Below, piece after piece: positions 13,271-25,776 of a DNA stretch of 64,000 nt. Location: the NCBI RefSeq assembly GCF_000004195.4, contig NC_030677.2, positions 101,026,829-101,090,828 of the forward strand. The letters run 5' to 3'. Below the pieces are notes generated by a model. It saw nothing but the letters and a program-made list of their open reading frames with translations, was not told where the DNA came from and did no database searches. Source of the stretch: Xenopus tropicalis (taxonomy: Eukaryota; Chordata; Amphibia; Anura; Pipidae). The stretch's first letter is position 1. Each line of letters starts with the position of its first letter. The translations under genes were made by a program, and so were the position numbers.

Positions 13271-14052
13271 GAGGGATAAAGCAAAGAAAGCAATGGAAAC
13301 CTTTTCAGCATGCCTGTTGTGGTAGTGTTAGGCAAGCACTGGAAACAGTGGAATAAAAAAAACAAACAATCTATGCCCCACTATTCTGGCACTCACTTAT
13401 GGCACTGCAGCGAAAAAAAATGCAGCACTAGTTGTAGCTCTAAGCTGCCTTCACATAGAACCCTGTATTGCACAAAATCAAAAATGAATAAAAATAAACC
13501 CTCCTTCTGATCTCGGTCAAGGTTGTCATTTTTGGCCAAATAAGTGGTTGACATTTGGTTAAACCTGGCATGTTATCACTGAGCAAATAACTTAGCAAAA
13601 AAAGTAAAACCCCATATAATGCCTAAATATTTAATTCAAAGCTAGCTATCTATTGACTAGGTAAAAATTTAAGTGGGAAATGTATATTTTAGCAAAATAA
13701 ATTAATCTTAGTACATCCCTATGTAGAACCATACAAACTAAGCCAGTAGCTTTCAAACCTTTGTTACACCACAAATATGCACTAGTTGAAAATACAGCCA
13801 TTAACTACTTGTTGCGTCAAGAGGAATAGCACCTAAATTTCTGTCTGACAAAAAAACAAAAGAAATAAACTCAAATGGCAAATACAAATCAACTAATTAT
13901 TTTACATTTGACATGGTTTGTGGAAATTAGTGGCTATGATTATTTTTCCTGTTAGGAGAACAAAGGTTTTCCTTTGGATAGAGTGCACTTGAAAATCTGC
14001 AGTATAGTCAGTCAGTTGTATTTTAGCAAGGTTATCATCCTGTTGGTCAGTT

Positions 14053-17000
14053 CTAACTGTGGCCACAGTTAAGATGGTCTTCAGATTGCTCTAGCATGTC
14101 AAGTATCACCTTGATGATGGTTTGAATAGCCTGGCCCAGCTGTATTGCCGTGTAAGGTTTCCCTAGAGGGGGTACATGGATGAATACTGATCTGCCATGG
14201 CTCTGGTATAAGGAGGTGTAGTAAGTAAAATCACAGAGGTACCTAAAAGAAGAAGAGAGGAAATAAAATATAGTACAAATTCTATAGTTACCAGTTATAT
14301 AAAGCAGACATCTATCCCCAATACCCAATAAACCAAAAAGAAAATTGATAATTAATACAAGACCAAAAAAAGAAAGCAAAGATATTAATATATGGCTAAA
14401 TTTAGAGACATGAGGTGCTGCAATGACTGGAAGCTATGGGCTGGAAGTTGCATGTTAAAATGAATCTGGCAAACTTAGTTTCTGTTTACAGAGAAATTTA
14501 TTTTATTCTTAATGTTACCCCTTCCTTCCACCTATAGCCCAAAAGGTGGTTCCCAGCTTGGTGGGTGGGCAGCAAAACATTTAAAATTGACCTGAATGGC
14601 TCACTGATTCATTTTCAATGTTAATTGCCTGAACACAAGGTACACTGACAGGGTTTAGGTTATTACTATTGCAAGTCAGCCCAGGGGCAATTTTAAGCAA
14701 TTTGAATTCAGTCAAATATGAAAATTGTGTCAGGAGAAAAACACTGGGAATCAATCCTATGTGTCATTGCCCTTAATCAGAACACATCCTGCAGTATATA
14801 CAACACATACAACATTTCTATGGCTGGATTATGCTAAAATGGATTAGGCATCAGAGAATGCTGCATCTTTGCATAATTTAGCATTTTATTATGTCAATAC
14901 AGTGCAATTTTCATAGAAGTCAAAGAATAACTTGCAATACAACATATCTTTATCTCAGGAAACATACCTGCCAGCATCAGTAGACACAGTAAACTGAACA
15001 TCCAGACAAGCTTCAGCAGCTCTCTTGCAGACTGTATCTATATCAATAACAGAGTGTAAGCATTCTGGCCCTCCTTCCACACAGCACTGCGTGCCAGGGC
15101 AGAATTCACAATTATCAAGGCCCTGGTAGCCTGTGTTGTGACCACATTTCTCTAGCGTTACAGCTGTAGCCATGCCAGACACTCCTACATGAACAATCAC
15201 CTGCAGAGCAAAAGAACAGGTGCCAAGGGCTTTTATTATTGCACACACCAACATTCTGCCTTACTTACCAAGTACGTGCTAAATTGACATTTAGTTTGAA
15301 GACACTGTACTCTGAGGAGAGGTGGGGGAAATGGGTGTGGATAACTGTTTTCTAGTACAAATCACTGCAAGTAAATTTTAGAAAATTAATTGTTATATCT
15401 AAAATGATTGCCAATTATCAGTACCAGCTACACAAGGACAGCTGTATAATAAAAGTCCTTTTCAAGTTAAACATAAACACAAATTCCTTTTTTTTTTTTA
15501 TAACACACCCATACCCATTATAAATGCATAGAGGCGGGGCAGACAATAACTTTAGCTTTCCATTCACCACTACACACCACCGTTCACATTAATCAAAACA
15601 GTTGGGGGTCCAACCTCACTTATGCAAACTTCTTATAGGATTTACAAAATATTTGCAGCAGCTGTGAGTCGGTTGGTATGTATAGGATTTATTATTTGGA
15701 ATTATATATAAAAAAAAAAAAAACTTAATTAAAGTTCTACCTCCTTGATATTTAGCTTTAATTTTATCTCAACTGTCAAATTACCACAGGTACTCACTTA
15801 AATGCATTATTGCAATAACTCATAATAAACAATATACCTTTAAGTAATTTGATGGGAAAATAAAATTGATCCAAAACTTAAAAATGTATTAAAAAGCACA
15901 TTAAGGGCAATGACACGCTGGGCAATTAGACACCCCCTGATAGATCTCCTCTACTGTGAGTGACTAATCTCCTGCATTTTTTACCCTCCGGCAATAATGT
16001 GAATCGCTGGTGGAGAAACACACATCGCTTGGGCTTTCTCAAGTAGCCCAAAGTTTCCTATTGGGGAAACATATGCAGGAGATTAGTTACCCGCAGAAAA
16101 GGAGATCTATGCACGGGGCAATTAATTACCTAGTGTGTCACTGCCCTAATTATTACACGAATATCAAGATAAGGCATATTCACTGCCAATACTTGCGCAT
16201 GGGAACAAGTAATAATAATAACAGGTAGTTAAATCCATGGTAGCTAGAGGTCATAGATTACTGTATGACCGGCTGAAATTTTAAACTGGAGAGCTATTGA
16301 ATAAAATGCTAAATAATTCTAAAACAACAAAACATAAACAATTAAGACCAAATAAAAATTGTTTCAGATTATCCCCCATCTACATTACAATAAAAGTTAA
16401 TTTGAATGTAAACTACCCCCTTAATCACACTAAAGCCATCTTTTTTTTATTCGTACAATGTGTTCCAATATTTTTACCTTTGGTTTGTGTTTTTTCCGCA
16501 GTGCAGGGATCAGTCTTTGAACAGTTTGGTATTCAACTGGAATTTCATAAATATGTAAATCTACTTCTTTTCCCAAGCCCAACTTTCCCAATTCCTAGAA
16601 GACAAATTTATTATGAGGAACAAAATACTGGAATATACTTAGACCTAAAACACATTACAGTAACAGATCTAATCAGAGTGAAAACATACACATGCATTTT
16701 TGGACCAAAAACACCTGTCATCAGTGGGGATAAGCTGTTTCTATTCATTAAAATGACGCAGGGCATGGAGAGGTATCTACAGTTACTCCACTGGTTCAAC
16801 GCTCACTTCAACACATTCAGGCCATACCTACACTCACCATGCTCCTATTCAATTCAGACTACAATCTAGTGGCCCTAAAACTATACAGGATAGCTAGACA
16901 CAGTGCCAAACTGAAATGGTGGAGGGAACAGATGTAAATGTTTGCAAAAGCATTGCAGAAGATAAGTGAAACTGAATGTTGATAGCAAAAATAAAAAGCT

Positions 17001-20000
17001 TCTCTGAAAATTGATTTATAGAATTAAATTTAAAACAAATAAAGGGAAGCAGTGTGTTCATTTAGAAGAGAGCTATCCCTTTATAGAAGAACTAGTAAGG
17101 TTTTTAGGCATTTATTAATTTGGACAAAAACATAGGCCCAGAGCAGAGGGTAGATATTTACCTGAACTGCAACCCAACTTGCATTCACAGTGTGTTCTCC
17201 AAAAGGGCCAAATCCTGCATTGAAAAAAAAAAAAACCTGTGAATATTGTGTTCATAGTAAAACCATGCACTTTTTTGCACATTCTGCTGTACAGATTAAT
17301 AATAGGTGTTAAAACCAAAGTCAATGATTCAACAATTTTTTTATCTGCCCCTTAAATATAATTTCACGCAATACAACATTTAGTGCATAGTCTATCAGTG
17401 TGTTTATAAATAAATAAGTAGTGTCCATTCATGACAAGAGCAGTTTAATCTGTGATCTAATTATTTTCACATCAACACACACATTATTCTTGAATAAGAA
17501 GAGGTGGCATCATAAAATAATTTAGTTAGGACAAAGAACAAATTTTAATCTACTCTCACAGATCTGCTTTGCTTTCATACTCCTTGAAAGGCTAATGTAA
17601 CATACTATATAATTTTTACCACAGTCAAGATAACTTTCTAAGCATGCCTGGCAACATTGTTGCATCTAAAACTCTAACCATAGCAGTGTCAAAAGAAAAT
17701 GAAGCTTAATAATATTACTGTACATTTTTCAGCCACATCTCACATATGTTTCTAAATCTTAAAAAAGTCTCTGTTAATCTCAAAAGAAAACTGCACAGCA
17801 GGGCCAGAACTAGGGGTAGGCAGAAGTGGCACCTGTCTAGGGCCCAATGATGGGGGGCACCAGGTAGGTACATCTCCTTGCCCCCCCTCCCCCCCCACAC
17901 ACACAAGTAGAGAACTCAGACTCAGTTAATCTGAATTCCTGATACTACCTAGCCAGGTAAGAAGCATATCCTAAAATGCTGTCAAGATATTTGCATGGTA
18001 CTGGCCTTTCAGCGTTAGGCTTTTGAAGCACAGCCAAGTGTTTGGCATTCAGCATGCCTAAAGTAGAGATGGTAAAGGATTAACTCAAGAGATGGATGAT
18101 GAATTTGACATGAGTGTGGAGAAAGAATAATTACTTACATGATAGTCATTAGTAAATGCTTTATCCACTAGTTGCCAGTAAAAATATTGGTCCATGTGGT
18201 AGTCTGGCACACACGCACCTCCCGAATTGTTGGAGTTTATGTGCATGTGTAACTATGAATTCTGGCTTTGCAAAACTAATACAGATAATATCACAATGTG
18301 CCTACAGGATCACTGTGCATTTAGTAAGAATTATGCATGCAGCAACACTGCAGAATATGTACATGCAATATGCGCCCATAATTTGCATGTATATATACCT
18401 CTGTATGGTTGGGTATTATATGCATTTGTTTGCATATTTACTTGAGACTGTACTTGCAGGATTACTTGCTCATATGTAAACACATTACTTATTACTGGGA
18501 GCCATGTTCCTGTGGACATTATATACAAATGGAGATGCAGCTCCAGAATTACTGGAGTGCGTGTGCAGTAAATATTGGACACACTGCAATGCTTGTTCCA
18601 GTATCTCTTCAACTGTACGGCCTGTACCGCAGCTCTTAGCGAGAAAGTACATTTAGTGAACTTTGCACTGACTGGAAAACAAACAACAGATGGAAAACTA
18701 AAATTCTTGCCCGAGTTTGAACTCTTTTCTCTGTAGAGACAGGGCATGTTCTTCCTGTTTTTGGATTGTAGTCTTTAATATGGATATAATATTCATTTCT
18801 GTAATATGACAAAAATGCAAGTTGCTCTTATTAACATATTACTATTAAATAATGATCTCTAAGGGGCAGATTTATCAAAACACAAGTTCGAATCCTGAAT
18901 AGGATAAATTCGGATTGGAAAAGAAAATTTCTGAAGATCGCAAATATCCCGAAAATGCTTATGAAAAAATTGATCGTATTGGCGATCCGAAAGTCACGAA
19001 ATTGTCATACCGAACGATTGTAAACAGCGGCAAAACCGATCTGATTTTTTGCGCGTAAAAATACGAAAAAGTTGCGCAAGCGTCGAAAAAGTCGCGGAAA
19101 ATACGATTGGACCGATCGAACGAATGTTCGGAACGTTCGTGGATAAGTAAATGTGCCCCTAAATGTTTTTACAAATCCCATTTCTTAATATGACAGTAAC
19201 ACTAAAAAATGAAAGTGTATCAAAGTACTTAATATATTTTGTACTATTGGTAATAGTTGTGATGGGTGATGTTGTGTAAGGTAAATTAAGATAAAGTGAT
19301 TTCATTTATATTTGTATGCACACAATATACAAAAATGTATTTATGCAGTGTGTCCAAAGTGACTTTTTATACAATAAAAGAGACAAACCCCCTTTTTCAA
19401 ACTTACAGTGGAATGGTCATTGCAATGGAGAAAAATAACTGTAATAGATCTAATAAATCTACTTTAAACATGGTGTTTATTAGTTTTGTTTTATAGGTTA
19501 AGATATTACACTTACAATATTAGAACAGTTACAAAGCTGTAACGTCTGGAATCTAAAACCTCACTTTATGACTTTGCTCTGCAAAGAAAACCTCTGCCAC
19601 TGGATTTTCCACAGATTAACAGTGGAGAAAATTGCATCTTATTGTAAAACTGCCAGGAGAATGCAACTTTACATTACAGGGTGCTCCTAGTGAGCGGGCC
19701 AGGGGTGATTAAGCCCATCCCCCACGACACCTTAAAACAGGCTTTACAATGCCATCCCCTTCTTCAACCCCCCGTTTAAAATAAAACTTACAGGGCATTG
19801 CTGCCCAAGGCAAGTTTCTAAACTTGCTTCATGGCAGAAGCACCCCTGGGGATAAAAAGTGGATTAAGGTCTGGCACTGATTAAACTAAAAATATACAAC
19901 ATTACTCCTGCTTTATGCTGATTTTTACACTCTTTAAAAATGGTTATAAATCTCTAAAGGTAAATTCCTGGTATTTTACCACTGTATAGAATCTATCAAT

Positions 20001-23000
20001 GTTACTTCGGCAAAGCAGAAAATCAATCTTGATCTACTTAGTGCCTAGTCAGCAATGATAGCCATGGCTGTAACACGGCCAAGCTTTACGACTACTAACC
20101 CCTGCTGAGCAGCTTTACACTAGACATTTTTAGGTATGGCAAAGCAGTGGCCCCTTTTAGGGCTCTGGCACACGGGGGAGATTAGTCGCCCGCGATAAAA
20201 CTCCCTGTTCGGGGGCGACTAATCTCCCCGAGTTGCCTACCCCTGCCATCCCACCGGCGAACATGTAAGTCGCCGGCGGGATGGCAGACGCGGCGGGGCG
20301 ATTTGCGCGAAATCGCGCCGCCGCGTCTTCCATCCCGCCGGCGACTTACATGTTCGCCGGTGGGATGGCAGGGGTAGGCAACTCGGGGAGATTAGTCGCC
20401 CGCGAACAGGGAGTTAATCGCGGGCGACTAATCTCCCCCGTGTGCCAGAGCCCTTAGCAGAATGGGAGATAAGGTTTGGAGATTGTGCAAGGACCAAACT
20501 GTGTAGAATTTGTTTTATCTCTTCTTTAATGACAATGTACCTAAATCATGTTTAAAATATAGGATCCCTTTAGATCTGATTTTTGAACCCTCTGAATTTT
20601 ACCATGCAACTAAAAGAATGCTAGCATAAGCCCATGCCCTGCCCATTTGCCACCCCTTCACTTACAAGTGCATGCTGCACTCATTTGCATTCAATGTATT
20701 ATCTGGCGTATAAAAAGGAAGCACTTTGTATTGTTTAAGAAAATATGCCCTTATTCCTCTTACATTTTATCCATTTGTATAGCATGATTTGAATGTGGAT
20801 TAGTACAAACCGGATTCCAAAAAAGTTGGGACACTAAACAAATTGTGAATAAAAACTGAACGCAATGATGTGGAGGTGCCAACTTCTAATATTTTATTCA
20901 GAATAGAACATAAATCATGGAACAAAAGTTTAAACTGAGAAAATGTACCATTTTAAGGGAAAAATATGTTGATTCAGAATTTCATGGTCAACAAATCCCA
21001 AAAAAGTTGGGACAAGGCCATTTTCACCACTGTGTGGCATCTCCCCTTCTTCTTACAACACTCAACAGACGTCTGGGGACCGAGGGGACCAGTTTTTCAA
21101 GTTTAGGAATAGGAATGCTCTCCCATTCCTGTCGAATACAGGCCTCTAACTGTTCAATCGTCTTGGGCCTTCTTTGTCGCACCTTCCTCTTTATGATGCG
21201 CCAAATGTTCTCTATAGGTGAAAGATCTGGACTGCAGACTGGCCATTTCAGTACCCGGATCCTTCTCCTACGCAGCCATGATGTTGTGATTGATGCAGAA
21301 TGTGGTCTGTATTATCTTGTTGAAAAATGCAGGGTCTTCCCTGAAAGAGATGACGTCTGGATGGGAGCATATGTTGTTCTAGAACCTGAATATATTTTTC
21401 TGCATTGATGCTGCCTTTCCAGACATGCAAGCTGCCCATGCCACACGCACTCATGCAACCCCATACCATCAGAGATGCAGGCTTCTGAACTGAGCGTTGA
21501 TAACAACTTGGGTTGTCCTTGTCCTCTTTGGTCTGGATGACATGGCGTCCCAGATTTCCAAAAAGAACTTCGAATCGTGACTCGTCTGACCACAGAACAG
21601 TCTTCCATTTTGCTACACTCCATTTTAAATGATCCCTGGCCCAGTGAAAACGCCTGAGCTTGTGGATCTTGCTTAGAAATGGCTTCTTCTTTGCACTGTA
21701 GCGTTTCAGCTGGCAAAAGCAGATGGCACGGTGGATTGTGTTCACTGACAATGGTTTCTGGAAGTATTCCTGAGCCCATTCTGTGATATCCTTTACAGTA
21801 GCATTCCTGTTTGCGGTGCAGTGTCGTTTAAGGGCCCGGAGATCACGGGCATCCAGTATGGTTTTACGGCCTTGACCCTTACGCACAGAGATTGTTCCAG
21901 ATTCTCTGAATCTTCGGATGATGTTATGCACAGTTGATGATGATAGATGCAAAATCTTTGCAATTTTTCGCTGGGTAACACCTTTCTGATATTGCTCCAC
22001 TATCTTTCTGCGCAACATTGTGGGAATTGGTGATCCTCTACCCAACTTGGCTTCTGAGAGACACTGCCACTCTGAGAAGCTCTTTTTATACCCAATCATG
22101 TTGCCAATTGACCTAATTAGTGTTATTTGGTCTTCCAGCTCTTCGTTATGCTCAAATTTACTTTTTCCAGCCTCTTATTGCTACTTGTCCCAACTTTTTT
22201 GGGATTTGTTGACACCATGAAATTCTGAATCAACATATTTTTCCCTTAAAATGGTACATTTTCTCGGTTTAAACTTTTGTTCAGTGATTTATGTTCTATT
22301 CTGAATAAAATATTAGAAGTTGGCACCTCCACATCATTGCGTTCAGTTTTTATTCACAATTTGTTTAGTGTCCCAACTTTTTTGGAATCCGGTTTGTAAT
22401 TCTTTTCCACCTTTTGTTTTCTTATTCACCTATGAAGGTTTTAATGGTTTAGTCTGCTATTTTAGTCTTGGCTAAACTGCCACAGCTCTCCTTATCACCA
22501 ACCTCACTGCAGTATTCTAAACCCACTTCAAGATGGCAACAAGTCATGGGTCATGATGCCTTTGGAGCATTTCACAGTATTGGAGAACTACTTTGCTAAA
22601 GTTTTGCAAAGTAAAGTTTATTTTAACTACATTTTTTATCAATAAAAATACAAAATCAAATGCACAGATATATTTCCAACATGGATATATGCTAATGCCA
22701 CCAAGCATATTTTAGTGCAGGTATATGATCTGTTATCTTGAAACCTGTTATTTAGTAAGCCCATTTTAAGCAAATCATTTTTAATAATTATTAATAATAA
22801 TGCCTCCATATTGGAGGCAAAACAGTCCTATTAGGTTTATTTAATGTTTAACTGATTTTTAGCACACTTAAGGTGGCCATACACGCACCGATATTATCGT
22901 ACGAAACCTCGTTTCGTACGATAATCGGTGCGTGTATGGCATGTCAGCGAGCCGACCGATATCGCAGGAAGCTGCTGATATCGGTCGACTCGCCGATCGG

Positions 23001-24576
23001 CCAGGTTAGAAAATTTTGATCGGGCGCCATAGAAGGCGCCTGACCAAAATTCTCCCTTCAGAGCTGAATCGGCAGAAGGAGGTAGAAATCCTATTGTTTC
23101 TACCTCCTTACCTGCCGATTCAGCCCTGAATGGTGTGTGGCGGATCTTACGATGTTTCGTGCAACCGACGGTCGTACGAAACATCGTGAGATCGCCACGT
23201 GTATGGCCAGCTTTAAGGTATGATGATCAGAATTATGGAAAGATCCCTTATCTAGGAAACCCCAGGTCCCAAGCATTGTGGATAATAAATCCTATGCCTG
23301 TACTTAGCTTAGTTTCAACCCTCATGCTACAGCATCTGGCCCTAACATATAAATATCTTTTCTGTTGTAAAACTTCTCAGTAATTGTAGATGTGGTAGTG
23401 CAGCATGGTGGCTCAGTGGGCAGCCCCTCTGCCTTTCAGCTGGCTAGGGCACTATCTGCAAGGTGTTTATAAGTTATCACCAGGTTATGTCCAGATTTCT
23501 TCCGGTTTCCTTCCACACTCCAAAAACTTACAAGCAGGTTTATTGGTTCCTTATAAAATGATGTGTGTGACAGGGACTTTAGTCTGTGAGCACCACTGCA
23601 GCAAAGAACATGTACATTCTCTGCACAGCGCTGCATACATGTGTTGGTGCTATATAAATACAAACACATAATAAATCAACAAGGAATACAAAATTAAGTA
23701 GATTCAGCTTTGTGGCAGCAATGTGTAACATATAAATGATTTTGCCACAGTCAATACTTTGGAGTAGTTAGACTCTAAGGGGCACAGTTACTAACCCACG
23801 AACGGGCCGAATGCGTCCGATTGCGTTTTTTTTGTAATGATCGGTATTTTGCAATTTTTCGGAAAATTATCGCGACTTTTTCGTTACTAATATGATTTGT
23901 GCGAAAAAACGCGAGTTTTTCGTAGCCATTCCGAAAGTTGCGCAAAATCTGGCGATTTTTCGTAGCGTTAAAACTTGCGCAAAAAGTTGCGATTTTTCCG
24001 TAGCGTTAAAACTTGCGCGAAACGTCGGACCTTTTAAATTTTAACGCTACGAAAAAGGCGCAACTTTTCGCGCAAGTTTTAACACTACGAAAAAATCGCC
24101 AGATTTTGCGCAACTTTCGGAATGGCTACGACAAACTCGCGTTTTTTCGCGCAAATCGTATTGTAACGAAAAAGTCGCGACAATTTCCGAAAAGTCGTAA
24201 AGACGCCGAAAAAATCGCAAAAAATACGAAAAAGTCGCAAAATGTTTGTTTTCAAATCGGAATTTTTCCAATTTGGTTCAGATTCGTGTCTTAGTAAATG
24301 TGCCCCTAAGACAACAGCCCTTTTGTTATGCACTGACTGTATAAGTATACATGTAAGCAATAAAGATGTTTTATAGGAGTATGTAAAGATACCGCATCAG
24401 TAATCAACTATAATTATGTATTACAAAATCTAGACAGACAGTTCTTTCATACAGAAGAATTTACCACCCACGACACGTGAAAAGACAAGTGACAACAGAA
24501 CTTGCTTAAAATGCCCAGCAATGGCTGCCTTCCGTCACTTACCAGTCACCACCACAGCTATCTTTTGCTCCTCCAT
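14053..24576 (-). CDS. pgpep1: Pyroglutamyl-peptidase I (5 exons)
   Basis: The exons are 24576-24543, 17214-17162, 16594-16478, 15200-14968 and 14242-14053. They total 627 nt in continuous phase with GT/AG borders, giving 208 aa plus TAG; the mammalian enzyme is 209 aa. The product is a cytosolic cysteine peptidase (family C15) that removes N-terminal pyroglutamate from peptides. Visible hallmarks are the N-terminal VVVTGFGPFGEHTVNASW, EIPVEYQTVQ, HVGVSGMA, and the catalytic residues Glu85 (TLEKCGHN), Cys149 (YLCDFTYY) and His168 (FIHVPPLG). I chose the start because exon 1 encodes MEEQKIAVVVTG and its donor phase matches exon 2. Intron 1 is 7.3 kb and full of transposon relics. The gene is divergent from TIMM10. 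It appears intact. Confidence 0.96.
15901..16149. repeat. Inverted-repeat MITE in PGPEP1 intron 3
   Basis: Inverted termini 'ttaagggcaatgacac' and 'gtgtcactgccctaat' enclose sequence sharing the 'gagattagt' words of the Harbinger-like family. Non-coding. Confidence 0.75.
17800..17900. repeat. Fragment of a hAT-type 'actaggggtaggcag' repeat and poly-C tract
   Basis: 'gccagaactaggggtaggca' is also found, with variations, near 1700, at 35490-35590 and in the complete element at 47255-47421. It is followed by C-rich simple sequence. Confidence 0.6.
18861..19160. repeat. MITE with 'aggggcagatttatcaa' ends
   Basis: The left end 'aaggggcagatttatcaa' mirrors the right end 'gtaaatgtgcccct'. The interior is rich in 'cgaaaaagt' and 'gatcg' words, as in related copies at 23776-24308, 33553-33640 and 54923-55244. 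It lies in PGPEP1 intron 1. Confidence 0.75.
20160..20453. mobile_element. Near-perfect foldback MITE, Harbinger-like
   Basis: The 294 bp fold back on themselves almost completely. The ends 'gggctctggcacacgggg' and 'ccccgtgtgccagagccc' pair, and so do the inner arms around 20300. TTA flanks both sides (20157-20159 and 20454-20456), the 3-bp target duplication of PIF/Harbinger elements. It has no coding capacity. It lies in PGPEP1 intron 1. Confidence 0.85.
20806..22396 (-). mobile_element. Tc1-like DNA transposon with long inverted repeats
   Basis: Inverted repeats of roughly 200 bp start 'caaaccggattccaaaaaag' and end with the reverse complement, and TA flanks both sides. A conserved inner direct-repeat word 'aaaaaagttggga' occurs at both the outer and inner edge of each arm. 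The element is 1591 bp and carries one transposase reading frame, broken once. It lies in PGPEP1 intron 1. Confidence 0.95.
21024..22099 (-). pseudogene. Tc1-family transposase, single frameshift
   Basis: The reading frame begins MIGYKKSF and contains a paired helix-turn-helix region (VEQYQKGVTQRKIAKIL, then HNIIRRFRESG). The DDE catalytic domain follows, with WSDESRF (first Asp), FQQDN (second Asp) and, in another frame, WPVCSPDLSPIE (third acidic residue). A single missing base just after QQDN, near 21320, shifts the frame; the continuation to the TGA at 21024-21026 otherwise stays open. The span is 1076 nt, one short of 359 codons, which agrees with one deletion. It would have been a TA-specific cut-and-paste transposase. 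Confidence 0.92.
22868..23216. mobile_element. TTAA-flanked palindromic MITE (piggyBac-like)
   Basis: TTAA lies at both ends. The inverted ends 'ggtggccatacacg' and 'cgtgtatggccagc' match with small differences. The left half has an internal hairpin ('cgattatc' words around 'cgtacgaaacctcgtttcgt'), and a further palindrome occupies the centre. Non-coding. Confidence 0.75.
23217..23300. repeat. Fragment of the 'ggatcccttatc...cctgtac' repeat
   Basis: It shares 'ggaaagatcccttat' and 'cccaagcattgtggat' with the longer copy at 61254-61567. Other fragments occur near 40970-41025, 50380-50420, 52370-52410 and 54290. Confidence 0.6.
23776..24308. repeat. Large foldback MITE
   Basis: The outer ends 'taaggggcacagttacta' and 'tagtaaatgtgcccctaa' are inverted repeats. 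Much of the interior pairs as well; for example 'cgcaaaatctggcgattttt' near 23942 faces 'aaaaatcgccagattttgcg' near 24091. Rich in cgaaaa/ttttcg. Translations of this stretch are artefacts. Confidence 0.85.
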
Positions 24577-25366
24577 CTCGTTACGACCAGTCTCCCCCAC
24601 CCCCTTTAAAAGACCAGAACCAAAAACAAACGTGCCCACTCCTGTCACTTGCTCAGCTCCAACTAATAACTACACCTACGAGTCATGTGATGTTAAGCCA
24701 TCTGGTTGCGTTCCAAGCCTCATTTTCATTTCTTTCCGTGGGAAGTAAGTTTTAACTAATATTTAATAAAACTGGCAGGTTTTTATTTATTTAGCTACAT
24801 TGCAGGTAAAAGCGGACGCAAGAACTATCGTCTTCAGAGCAACCAGAAAAGATTTCAGAGAGTGAACACCCTCTGACCGCTGTTATTAAAAGCGAATGCA
24901 CACTTAATTGGCTATGCCCGAAATTTCATTTTTAATGAATAAAAATGCCATGTACAACTGCGTACTCCCCAACCCATCCCAACGTTCTCCGCTCGCTTCC
25001 TTCGGAGTATTCTAAAATCTACACAGTACCAATAAGCCCTACATGCAATTGCCAAGGACTATACAACTCTATTATCCGACAGCACTTCCTGTGCCCTTGT
25101 CCTGACATGCACCGGAACTTATTAGCAAGTTCTGTCACATGGGGAATATAGATGAGTGCGCATGCGCTAGTGGTACTATGTTCATTTGCATACATTTTTA
25201 GCCAATCGGATAAGTTCTATGCAAACGAACGAGGAAGCGGACACATGCGTAGTAGCGCTTAGCGGCTTTGCCCTCGCTTCTTGTCTCTCCATAGTGCCGA
25301 TCTCTGCAGCAGCGCCTCTGTACACGGGTATCGGCAAGCGCCTCATTTTCATTCAGAGTAAAACAG
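24577..25366. promoter_or_regulatory. Divergent PGPEP1-TIMM10 upstream region
   Basis: The two genes are transcribed away from this segment: PGPEP1 starts on the minus strand at 24576, and TIMM10 lies on the plus strand. It holds a palindromic NRF1-like site (25158-25167), a CCAAT box in 'agccaatcgg' near 25199, and several CG dinucleotides, unlike the flanking AT-rich DNA. A candidate splice donor 'aaacag|gtga' at 25366/25367 could end a non-coding first TIMM10 exon; that exon is only inferred. Confidence 0.55.
25158..25167. promoter_or_regulatory. NRF1-type palindromic site
   Basis: GCGCATGCGC, preceded by T and followed by T, is a perfect palindrome matching the core that nuclear respiratory factor 1 binds. 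NRF1 drives many nuclear genes for mitochondrial proteins, which suits a TIM10 promoter. Confidence 0.6.
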
Positions 25367-25776
25367 GTGATCAAAGCTTTTTTAATGAATGGGCAAAGTA
25401 TTTATTTTGTAAAATCCTACCACTCTGGTAGGACTTTGTGATAAGGTGGACATCCTCTATTAAGCTGCATGATTTTATATGTTACATTTATAGAGGTTAC
25501 GTCTCAGCTGCCATTTACCCGCCCACATTGCCTGTTTGGGAAAGGATTACTTTCGGGAATAGATTCGATTGTTTCGTAGTTTAGTGTCATCAGCACAGAG
25601 ATACATTTCATTCAATGCCCTCCTGTAATTCATTGTATTCCTAATATAGAGGTCACCTGAATGCTCTTTATTCGTGACACTGACACTATGAGAAAAGACT
25701 ATGAGACTATGAGAAAGACTTCCATAAATGTGTAAAGTGTAGGAAGAATACTTAAGAATCTTGCTAAATCTAATAG

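Larger units (their letters stand above)
7523..14052. other. Intergenic region between the kinase and PGPEP1 genes
   Basis: No coding exon is recognised on either strand. It holds several DNA-transposon relics, listed separately, and a GATA microsatellite. Part of the right side probably belongs to the 3' untranslated region of minus-strand PGPEP1. Reversed poly(A) signals (plus-strand 'tttatt') occur for example near 12896 and 10309, but which one is used cannot be read from sequence. Confidence 0.5.

Noticed and set aside
14243..14379. N-terminal extension of the last PGPEP1 open frame
   Set aside because: It is intronic: the acceptor at 14243-14244 and the codon phase with the 14968 donor place the exon start at 14242.
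16297..16869. 190-codon plus-strand open frame
   Set aside because: It lies antisense over PGPEP1 exon 3 (16594-16478), which is supported by homology and splice phase; the plus-strand product resembles nothing known.
20917..21408. 163-codon plus-strand open frame
   Set aside because: It is the shadow of the Tc1 transposase and inverted repeat on the other strand.
24013..24360. Several basic, Arg/Lys-rich open frames on both strands
   Set aside because: They arise from the cgaaaa/ttttcg-rich foldback MITE at 23776-24308.
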